From: Holophagales bacterium
GTDB lineage: Bacteria; Acidobacteriota; Thermoanaerobaculia; Multivoradales; Multivoraceae
Direction: 5' to 3'
DNA: 64,000 nt
NCBI GenBank assembly: GCA_009836625.1
Contig: VXVC01000005.1
Coordinates: 211,345 to 275,344, forward strand
Position 1 is the first letter of the stretch. Each line of letters opens with the position of its first letter. Of this stretch, positions 57,651 through 64,000 are shown piece after piece. The position numbers and the translations under genes were made by a program. Below the pieces are notes generated by a model. It searched no databases. It had not been told where the DNA came from and saw only the letters and a list, made by a program, of their open reading frames with translations.

Positions 57651-60356
57651 TCAGGAGTCGCCCGGGATCAAGCCCATGTCTCGAGCCGTCCGGACGGCTT
57701 CCGCACGACTACTGACGTCGAGTTTTGAGAAGAGGCTTCGCAGGTGATACCTCACACCGTGCGTACTCAAACCCACTTCGGAAGCCACCTCCTTGTCCTG
57801 GCGGCCCCCCAGGTGCCTCAGGATCTCAAGCTCGCGCTTGCTGAACGACGGCGCCGAAGCGTCGGCCTCACCGCACATCGCCAGCAGGGTCTGCGCGGCT
57901 TCGCGGTTCGGTGACTCCGGGTTCGAGTCGACCCACGCGCGCAGCACGCCCGCGCAGGTTGCCTGGTCCCGCACCAACGGCCAGGCGTAGGGAGATTCGG
58001 CGAACAGCCTCAGGTAGTCCGTCAAGTGGAGTTGGCTCGCTTGGGACTCGCCCGCCTGTTGTTCGAGCATGACGGACAACGCCACGGCGCGCATCTCCAC
58101 GATGCGGAGCCCTTGCCTCGTGGAAACCGAGCGAAGCAAAGACAGCAGCGACCTGGCGTCATCGAACCGCCGGCGCGCGATCAGCAGACGGGCCCGTGCC
58201 TCCGATACGGCCTCCACCTCCCGCCAGCTCTGAGTCCGCAGATCCACGCAATCCGCGGGCTCTCCGGGCAACGCTTCTCTGTGCCATTCACGTTCAGCCT
58301 CCGCCACGCGACCCGCGATCACGAGAATCGTTATCCGCTGCGCCACGATCGGTCTGGCGAGCGTCGTGAACTCGGTTCGACGGAGCCGAACGAGCAGCCG
58401 GTCCGCAACTGAGAGGGCCTCGTCGATACGGCCCGCCTTCAGTCGATTGCCGATCAGCACATGGCTGGCCGTGGCCAGAAGAGAGAGCGGCACACCCTGC
58501 CTCCTCAGCAGCTTCAGCGCGCCGGGCGGTTCGGCGGTGGTCGGGCGGTTGCATTCCAGGGCGATCTCTCGCAGTACGACGTCGCATGCCTGGATTGCCT
58601 CGGGTTCTGTCATGAAGTTCTTCCTGGCAATGCGACGGGCCCTTTCGAGGTGCGACTCAGCGTTGCGCAGCCAGCCCTTGACGAGGCAGATCTGGCCGCT
58701 GACCAACTCCGCGTGCAGCACGACGTTGTCGACTTCAGCGGACTCTGTCGCCTCGGAGAGCCTTCGGAGCGCGGGATCGCACTCGCCCTTCAGGAAGTGC
58801 AGGACGCCCAGCGCATATCTGCACCCACGGCGGGTGGTGGGATCCAGCAGCGGGGCCTTCACCAGCCTTCCGATGTCCCGAAGCAAGGTCTCCTCCGAGT
58901 CCGAGCCCACTGGAAACACTCCGAACACCGCCAGACCGAAGCGAACGATCAGATCGTCCACGAAGTAGTTGAAGTCGGTGACCTTGTTCTTGCGGCGGGT
59001 CGAACGGGACTCGAGATACAGCGTCCGCGCTTCGTGGGCGCGGCCGGCGAGGGCCAGCGCGAGACATCTGAAGAGCCTTAGTCGCGGCACCTCAGAGACG
59101 ACAGCGTCGCTGAGCAGCCGGTTCGCTTGCTGGAAGTGCGACACGCCATGGCGGATCCAGAGGCGCACGCCGCCGGCCTGCTCGAGAACACTGCCGGCCA
59201 GCGACGGATCGCTCCCCTCGATTGCGTGGCTCATGGCCAGTACGGTCTCTCCACGGTTCGACAGAGCGGTCGCGACGCGTCGATGGATGGCGGCGAAGCG
59301 ATCCGGGTCTTCGCGAGACCGCCGTTCGGCGCAGTACTCGCGCACGAGTGGGTGCAGTCGCCATCGTCGGATAGCGCCGTCGCTCAGCGGCTCCAGCAAC
59401 CCGGTTCGCGAGGCCATCGACTCCAGGCGGCGCTTCGAGTCACTTCGTTGCAGGACCTCGTCCAACAGCGCTGCATCGATCCAGCCGAGCTGCGAGAGGT
59501 CCAGAACGAAGTTGCGGTCGTCGTGGCCAAGGCCCGCGAACAGGCTGGCTTCGATCCAGTTCCCGACGAGGCCTGCGCATTGCCGCTGTTGGTCTCCCCG
59601 TTCCATCCGGTTCCGGGAGACGCGCAGGGCGATCGGCCAACCGCCGCTGCGCTCGATCTCCTTCGCCAGTGCGCGACGCGAGAGGCGAAGATCAAAGAAC
59701 CTGGCCACCTCCGCTCGGGAGAACCTCAGGTCCTCGGTTTCCACGACCTCTGCGTGACCGCTCAGCAGCGGGCTGGCCAGGTCCACGCCGTCCGGCAGCT
59801 CCCGGCACGCGAATGCCAGGTGCAGGTTGGACGGCCCTCGCTGCAGAAGGAAGGTCAGAAGCGAGAGGGAGCCAGGCGCCTTCAGGCGCTCCAACTCGTC
59901 GAATGCAATGACGAACGGTCTTCCGAGCGACTCGATCTCCCGCACGACCGCGCCGATTCGGCTTGCTGGATCATCGGCCGCCTCTTCCGGAACCGACACG
60001 TCGCTCAGGTCCAGTCCGGCTGCGGCGCAAGCGAAGGCGACGTAAACGTCAAGCACTCCGGGGTCGTCGTCTTCGTCCAGCGAGAGCCAGGCGGTGGCGA
60101 TACGCCTCTCGCGGAGCCGCCGGCAGCACTCGGCCAGCAAGGTGGTCTTGCCGAACCCTCCAGCCGCCTTCAGCACCGTGAGCTTGCGGCGTGTAGGGCG
60201 TACCCGTTGCTCAAGTTCCGGGCGGCGGAGATAACCAGCGACACGGTCCGGGATCGTGACCTTCCGCCGGAGCAACCAGGGGAACGCGTACGTGGAAGAG
60301 GGGCTGACGATTGCCACGTGACGACGTACGCTAGCCGCAAGGGTTTGGGGGCGCAT
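57651..60356 (-). CDS. LuxR/MalT-type ATPase transcriptional regulator
   Basis: This 901-aa cytosolic regulator resembles MalT. Walker A is VLKAAGGFGKTTLL (64-74), Walker B PFVIAFDELERL near 150, and the NB-ARC/STAND core runs to about 400 (LHPLVREYCAERR in the winged helix). A long tetratricopeptide-like helical region fills about 420-820. The C-terminal LuxR helix-turn-helix is at 838-895 (SKRELEILRHLGGRQDKEVA, VRYHLRSLFSKLDVSSRAEA). Such proteins activate target promoters after binding ATP and an inducer. It may regulate the secreted-protein cluster downstream on the same strand, or the divergent acyl-CoA synthetase gene. The ATG at 60356 is chosen; the frame upstream is intergenic. Confidence 0.85.
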   Translation of the reverse strand: MRPQTLAASVRRHVAIVSPSSTYAFPWLLRRKVTIPDRVAGYLRRPELEQRVRPTRRKLTVLKAAGGFGKTTLLAECCRRLRERRIATAWLSLDEDDDPGVLDVYVAFACAAAGLDLSDVSVPEEAADDPASRIGAVVREIESLGRPFVIAFDELERLKAPGSLSLLTFLLQRGPSNLHLAFACRELPDGVDLASPLLSGHAEVVETEDLRFSRAEVARFFDLRLSRRALAKEIERSGGWPIALRVSRNRMERGDQQRQCAGLVGNWIEASLFAGLGHDDRNFVLDLSQLGWIDAALLDEVLQRSDSKRRLESMASRTGLLEPLSDGAIRRWRLHPLVREYCAERRSREDPDRFAAIHRRVATALSNRGETVLAMSHAIEGSDPSLAGSVLEQAGGVRLWIRHGVSHFQQANRLLSDAVVSEVPRLRLFRCLALALAGRAHEARTLYLESRSTRRKNKVTDFNYFVDDLIVRFGLAVFGVFPVGSDSEETLLRDIGRLVKAPLLDPTTRRGCRYALGVLHFLKGECDPALRRLSEATESAEVDNVVLHAELVSGQICLVKGWLRNAESHLERARRIARKNFMTEPEAIQACDVVLREIALECNRPTTAEPPGALKLLRRQGVPLSLLATASHVLIGNRLKAGRIDEALSVADRLLVRLRRTEFTTLARPIVAQRITILVIAGRVAEAEREWHREALPGEPADCVDLRTQSWREVEAVSEARARLLIARRRFDDARSLLSLLRSVSTRQGLRIVEMRAVALSVMLEQQAGESQASQLHLTDYLRLFAESPYAWPLVRDQATCAGVLRAWVDSNPESPNREAAQTLLAMCGEADASAPSFSKRELEILRHLGGRQDKEVASEVGLSTHGVRYHLRSLFSKLDVSSRAEAVRTARDMGLIPGDS

Positions 60357-60445
60357 CTCCCTTCCAGGAGATAGGACTCGGCCCGACTTGGGGGTGGACC
60401 GGAGTACTCCTGTTGCCTTTACGGCCTTTACCCCCCACCCCACCC

Positions 60446-60464
60446 TACCCCCATTTTGGGGGTA
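60446..60464. promoter_or_regulatory. Palindrome in the divergent regulator/synthetase spacer, candidate operator
   Basis: TACCCCCA and TGGGGGTA form a perfect inverted repeat with three T between. Just upstream is a run of related ACCCC/CCCACCC motifs (60429-60450), and TTGGGGGT recurs near 60389. The spacer lies between the LuxR/MalT-type gene (start 60356) and the acyl-CoA synthetase gene (start 60512). It may be the operator of either gene. Confidence 0.5.
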
Positions 60465-60511
60465 TGAGAGCACATGAAGAAGATGAGGGCGGCCTGCTAT
60501 CTTCCGCGCCC

Positions 60512-62173
60512 ATGAGCGACTGGCATCACGCGGACATCCTCGAAGCGATCGCCCAGCACCAGCCGGAGGCGCCGGCGCAGGCCTTCGTCGATCCCCTGGG
60601 GGGCGAACCGGCGCGCCGCTACTCGCAGGCCGAGATGCACCGCCGTGCGAACGGCGTCGCGGCAACGCTGATCGCGCGCGGCGCGAAGCGCCAGGACAAG
60701 GTGGCGCAGTACCTCTACAACGTGCCGGAGTATCTGGAGTCCGTGCTCGCCTGCTTCAAGGCGTCGCTGGTGCCGGTGAACACGAACTACCGCTACGTGG
60801 AGGGCGAGCTCCTCTACCTGTGGGACAACGCGGACGTCGTGGCCGTCGTTTTCCACGGTTGTTTCGCGTCGCGGATCGCGGATCTGCGGTCGAAGATGCC
60901 TGGGATCCACACGTGGCTCTGGGTCGACGACGGCTCGGGTCCCTGTCCCGAATGGGCGATTCCGTACGAGCAGGCCGCCGCCGCGGCGCCGGACGACTCG
61001 CTGGCCTTCGAGGCGCCCTGGCCGCGCCGCGGTGACGATCTCTGGCTGCTGTACACCGGCGGCACGACAGGCATGCCGAAGGGCGTCATGTGGAGGCTTG
61101 ACGATCTCTGGCTGCTCGGCAACGAAGGCCGGCCCGAGCCGTTCGATCTTTCTCGCGGCGTGGAGGGCCTCGTGCCCCAGTTCGACGAACTCCTGATGCG
61201 GCGGGTTTCCCTTCCCGCCTGCCCCCTGATGCACGGCACCGGGTTCCTTACCGCCCTCGGCGGCATGCTGAACGGCGGCACGGTGATCACCCTGGCCAAC
61301 CGCCGCTTCGACGCGGTGGCCACGCTCGAGGCGATCACCAGGGAGAAGATCAACGGGATGGCGATCGTCGGCGACGCGTTCGCCAGGCCGATGGTGCGCG
61401 CTCTCGAGGCGGAGCCGGATCGCTTCGACCTGTCCAGCCTCGAAGCCGTGGTCTCCTCGGGCGCGATGTGGAGCGCCGAAGTCAAGCGCGAGTTCCTGCG
61501 GTTCTGCCCGCCGGAGACGATCCTGACGGACAGCCTCGGGTCGTCCGAGTCGATCGGCATGGGCCGCTCGGACTCGACCGCTGGCGAGGCGACCGAAACG
61601 GCCTCCTTCGCGCTCGGCGACAACGCCTGCGTGGTCGACGACGACGGCAACAAGGTCGAGCCGGGCTCGGGCGTGCTTGGGCGGATCGCCGTTGCCGGTC
61701 ACATTCCGGTCGGGTACTACAAGGACCCTGAGAAGACGGCGGCCATATTCACCGAAGTCGACGGCGTCCGCTACTCGATGGCGGGCGACTATGCCACCGT
61801 CGAGGCGGACGGCTCCCTCAAGCTGTATGGCCGCGGCTCCGTGTGCATCAACAGCGGCGGCGAGAAGATCTTCCCCGAGGAAGTCGAGGAAGTGCTGAAG
61901 ACCCACCCTTCGGTCCGCGACGCGGTGTGCGTAGGTGTCCCGGACGAACGCTTCGGCCAGGCGGTGACCGCGGTCGTCGAGCTCGACGACTCGGAGGGCT
62001 ACAGCGAACCGGACGTGATCGGTTGGGTGAAGCGGGAACTGGCGTCCTACAAGGCGCCGAAGCGCATCCTGGTGCGGGACACCGTGGGCCGGGCGGCGAA
62101 CGGCAAGGCCGACTACAACGGCCTGCGCGACTGGGCCGTGTCCGAGCTCGCCTCGCGCGAGGCGGCGCGGTGA
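60512..62173 (+). CDS. Acyl-CoA synthetase (AMP-forming, ANL superfamily)
   Basis: This 553-aa enzyme activates a carboxylic acid to its CoA ester with ATP. The phosphate-binding motif is LLYTGGTTGMPKGVMWRLDD near residue 190. Other ANL blocks are GDYATVEADGSLKLYGR and SVCINSGGEKIFPEEVEEVL, and the catalytic Lys is in AANGKADYN near the end. No signal peptide is present. Resemblance is to fatty or medium-chain acyl-CoA synthetases, with the substrate unassigned. The ATG at 60512 is preferred over an upstream frame extension that reads through the palindromic spacer. It is coupled to the dehydrogenase gene by a GTGA overlap. Confidence 0.9.
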   Translation: MSDWHHADILEAIAQHQPEAPAQAFVDPLGGEPARRYSQAEMHRRANGVAATLIARGAKRQDKVAQYLYNVPEYLESVLACFKASLVPVNTNYRYVEGELLYLWDNADVVAVVFHGCFASRIADLRSKMPGIHTWLWVDDGSGPCPEWAIPYEQAAAAAPDDSLAFEAPWPRRGDDLWLLYTGGTTGMPKGVMWRLDDLWLLGNEGRPEPFDLSRGVEGLVPQFDELLMRRVSLPACPLMHGTGFLTALGGMLNGGTVITLANRRFDAVATLEAITREKINGMAIVGDAFARPMVRALEAEPDRFDLSSLEAVVSSGAMWSAEVKREFLRFCPPETILTDSLGSSESIGMGRSDSTAGEATETASFALGDNACVVDDDGNKVEPGSGVLGRIAVAGHIPVGYYKDPEKTAAIFTEVDGVRYSMAGDYATVEADGSLKLYGRGSVCINSGGEKIFPEEVEEVLKTHPSVRDAVCVGVPDERFGQAVTAVVELDDSEGYSEPDVIGWVKRELASYKAPKRILVRDTVGRAANGKADYNGLRDWAVSELASREAAR

Positions 62174-63231
62174 GTCAGTCGGCGAAGAAGAAGGTCGTCG
62201 TCCAACTGCCCGCCATTGCCAAGGCGGCCTCGGTCGACACGAGGTACGCGTTCGAACTCGAGGCGTTGCTGGAGATGGCGGAACTCGTCGAGGTGGCGGC
62301 GACGTCGGAAGAGGAGTTCCTGGCCGAAGCGTCGGACGCAGTGGCCGTCATCACGTCCTGGGGCTTTCGCATCAGCAGCTCGGTGGTCGCGGGTCTCAAC
62401 GAGTGCATCGTGATCGGTGTGGGCAGCGTCGGCGTCGACATGGTCGATGTCGAGGCGGCCACGGAGGCCGGCATCGTGGTCACCAACGTGCCGGACGTCT
62501 TCATCGAGGAAGTGGCCGACCACACGATGGCCCTGGTCCTTGCGGGAGCCCGTCGGATGCGCGAGATGGACTCCATGGTCCGCCGCGGCGACTGGTTCAG
62601 GGGCCGGCCGCTCCTGAACGAAGTGCCGCGGCTTTGGGGCCAGACTCTGGGCCTCGTCTCCTTCGGCAACGTGGCGCGGGCGGTGGCGCGGCGGGCCATG
62701 CCCTTCGGCATGAGGGTGATCGCGCACGATCCGTACGTCAGTGAGCTCAAGATGACCGGAGAAGGCGTCGAGCCGGTCAGCTTCGATGAACTCCTGGAGC
62801 GCTCCGACTACCTGTCGATGCACGCGCCGCTGAACGCTGAGACCAGGCACATGCTCTCGGGCCGCGAGTTCGCGGCGATGAAGGAGAGTGCGGTGGTGAT
62901 CAACGCCGGCCGCGGACCGACGATCGACGAGGCGGCCCTGATCGCGGCGCTCGAGTCGGGCGGTATCGCCGCCGCGGCGCTCGACGTGCTGGAGCAGGAG
63001 CCTCCGGCCACGGACAATCCCCTGCTGGGCATGGACAACGTGATCCTGACCCCTCACGTGGCTTCAGCCACGACCCGGATGCGGCCGGTGACCCGGCGGC
63101 GCGTCGGGCGCGAGGTATCGCTGGCGCTGCGCGGCCGCTGGCCGATGAGCTGCGTCAACCCGACGGTGCTGCCGCGGGTCGCGCTGGAGCGTTGGCAGCC
63201 GGTGCCGATGGAGCGCGGTCCGAACCGCTAG
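62170..63231 (+). CDS. D-2-hydroxyacid dehydrogenase family protein
   Basis: This 353-aa NAD-dependent dehydrogenase has a substrate domain (VAVITSWGFRISSSVVAGLN, VGSVGVDMVDVEAATEAGI) flanking a Rossmann domain with LGLVSFGNVARAVARRAMPFG. The catalytic Arg is in VINAGRGPTIDEAALIAAL, Glu in ALDVLEQEPPATDNPLL and His in VILTPHVASATTRMR. It would interconvert a 2-oxoacid and a D-2-hydroxyacid; phosphoglycerate- or C-terminal-binding-like members share these motifs, so the substrate is open. It starts at GTG, overlapping the synthetase stop, so the two genes probably act on one metabolite. The stop overlaps that of the convergent phosphatase gene. Confidence 0.88.
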   Translation: MSQSAKKKVVVQLPAIAKAASVDTRYAFELEALLEMAELVEVAATSEEEFLAEASDAVAVITSWGFRISSSVVAGLNECIVIGVGSVGVDMVDVEAATEAGIVVTNVPDVFIEEVADHTMALVLAGARRMREMDSMVRRGDWFRGRPLLNEVPRLWGQTLGLVSFGNVARAVARRAMPFGMRVIAHDPYVSELKMTGEGVEPVSFDELLERSDYLSMHAPLNAETRHMLSGREFAAMKESAVVINAGRGPTIDEAALIAALESGGIAAAALDVLEQEPPATDNPLLGMDNVILTPHVASATTRMRPVTRRRVGREVSLALRGRWPMSCVNPTVLPRVALERWQPVPMERGPNR

Positions 63232-63722
63232 TCGCGGGATCGCGGCGTACTGAACCAGGCCAGTCGGCCACAGTAGGGCTCGATCTCGTTCCAGGACGTG
63301 ATGTCGAGGTGCACGCAAGCGACCGCTGCGGTGACGAAGCGTGGAGGGTCGTCACCTGTCAGGCGGCGGACGAGTTCCGCGCAGGTCGGCTGGTGGCCGA
63401 CGATGAGAATCGAGTGGGCTTCGTCGGACTGTTCGCGCAGGAGGTCTATTGCGCTGCCGGGGGAGGCGAGGTAGAGCGTCGGCTCCAGAATCGTCGTGCG
63501 GTTCCAGTTGCCCGCCGCGACCGCCAGCTCGATCGTCTGCCGCGTGCGTACCGCGGACGAACAGAGGATCCGGTCGGGCACGGCCTGCCGGTCGGCGAGT
63601 CTCCGGCCCATGGTCCGGGCTGCCTTGAGGCCGCGGGCGTTCAGTGGCCGTTCGTGGTCGACGCCGCCGTAGGCGGCGCTCCAGTCCGACTTCGCGTGCC
63701 GTAGCACGTAGAGAACGCGCAC
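63228..63722 (-). CDS. SixA-like phosphohistidine phosphatase (histidine phosphatase superfamily)
   Basis: This protein of about 164 aa starts at the GTG directly before RVLYVLRHAKSDW, the RHG motif bearing the phospho-accepting His. Further family points are RPLNARGLKAARTMG, ILCSSAVRTRQTIELA and the second catalytic His in ILIVGHQPTCAELVRRL. The length fits SixA, which removes phosphate from histidine on phosphotransfer proteins. Other small-molecule phosphatases share the fold, so the target is uncertain. A second GTG six codons earlier (63740) is an alternative start. Confidence 0.85.
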   Translation of the reverse strand: MRVLYVLRHAKSDWSAAYGGVDHERPLNARGLKAARTMGRRLADRQAVPDRILCSSAVRTRQTIELAVAAGNWNRTTILEPTLYLASPGSAIDLLREQSDEAHSILIVGHQPTCAELVRRLTGDDPPRFVTAAVACVHLDITSWNEIEPYCGRLAWFSTPRSRD

Positions 63723-63789
63723 TGCAGGCGACGCTAGCACCCTGTCGCCCACTGGGTGCGACGGGAAGGGCCTGTAGCATTCCGCGAGG

Positions 63790-64000
63790 ATGCAGCGTGC
63801 GGATCGATGGCGCCGGGCGGTGTCGCTCGCCCTTCTCGGCTTCGCGGTGGCGATAGCTGCCGAGGCGCAGGCGGAGGAGCGGCCGTCCGGCCCGGCGGCA
63901 GGTCTCAACGTCGAGACGTTCGACTTCGCCTGGCGAAAGATCGCCGACACGTTCTGGGACGAGTCGATGGGCGGCGTCGACTGGCAGGCGGTCGGCGATG
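63790..64000 (+). CDS. S41-family tail-specific protease, N-terminal part (partial)
   Basis: Only 70 residues are in the window, and the gene continues past the right edge. A signal peptide (AVSLALLGFAVAIAAEAQA) precedes VETFDFAWRKIADTFWDESM and GGVDWQAVGD. That is the characteristic start of exported S41/Tricorn-like carboxy-terminal processing proteases (FDxxWxxIxDTFxD...GVDW). The PDZ and catalytic Ser/Lys regions are not visible, so the call rests on this N-terminal block alone. The ATG follows a weak GCGAGGA site and is divergent from the phosphatase gene. Confidence 0.6.
   Translation, partial: MQRADRWRRAVSLALLGFAVAIAAEAQAEERPSGPAAGLNVETFDFAWRKIADTFWDESMGGVDWQAVGD

Noticed and set aside
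57391..57747. Plus-strand open frame of 118 codons overlapping the end of the regulator gene
   Set aside because: No ribosome site, Arg/Ser-rich composition, and antisense overlap with the LuxR helix-turn-helix.
1..64000. tRNA, rRNA, CRISPR and insertion sequences
   Set aside because: No tRNA-like cloverleaf, rRNA segment, regular short repeat array or transposase was recognised. The intergenic gaps are mostly too short to hold them.

Overview
The window is 64 kb of high-GC bacterial chromosome, about 70% by eye, with short intergenic gaps and many start/stop overlaps. I infer an Acidobacteriota-like heterotroph, with moderate confidence. The reasons are an Oar-like TonB receptor with a carboxypeptidase-regulatory plug, Tat-exported Gfo/Idh/MocA dehydrogenases beside a DUF1080 protein and a PmoA-like protein, a sulfatase, a fused IcmF mutase, and many secreted proteins with an 'SGLF...LLIKVLDGC' module. 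I know that module mainly from acidobacterial secretomes. No rRNA, tRNA, CRISPR array or recognisable insertion sequence was seen.

Layout. 1-9.1 kb: a membrane EEP-family protein (partial), two tandem SnoaL-like lipoproteins, a GST, an MFS transporter, photolyase, a PQQ-type propeller and an orphan adenine methylase. 8.3-12.6 kb is accessory in character: VapBC, an MNT/HEPN pair, an orphan Phd-type antitoxin and a low-GC GIY-YIG-like ORF, with a GST and a dienelactone hydrolase between them. 12.6-19.2 kb: a GMC oxidoreductase with its Tat-exported small subunit, a cupin lipoprotein, a PmoA-like protein, a DUF1080 protein and a Gfo/Idh/MocA enzyme. 19.3-26.4 kb: a tightly overlapping four-gene cluster (sulfatase, OYE-type reductase, DUF993 aldolase-like protein, TonB receptor) that looks like uptake and breakdown of a sulfated or glycosidic substrate. 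26.4-36.3 kb: a YcaQ-like protein, a sugar-ABC binding protein and permease without an ATPase, a TylF-like methyltransferase, a PHP protein, a SUMF1-fold protein without the catalytic cysteines, a crotonase, a second Gfo/Idh/MocA enzyme, an iota-carbonic-anhydrase-like protein and a DUF2911 protein. 36.4-39.9 kb: icmF.

39.9-57.3 kb is the most unusual part. Seven minus-strand genes encode predicted secreted proteins: an alkaline phosphatase, a metzincin protease, an astacin protease plus a truncated paralogue, a 595-residue ankyrin protein, and two multi-domain surface proteins with CARDB, Ig-like, FN3 and cadherin-like modules. Five carry an unnamed domain of about 110 residues in three recognisable subtypes, and several also share CARDB and 'YDDG' beta-sandwich modules. 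The set looks like one secretome built by domain shuffling, with local duplications and an SD-sequestering hairpin before one protease gene. A LuxR/MalT-type ATPase regulator (57.7-60.4 kb) lies immediately upstream on the same strand and could control it. Eukaryote-like repeats together with secreted proteases would suit life with a host or on particles, but that is inference.

60.5-64 kb: an acyl-CoA synthetase translationally coupled to a 2-hydroxyacid dehydrogenase, a SixA-like phosphatase, and the start of an S41 protease.
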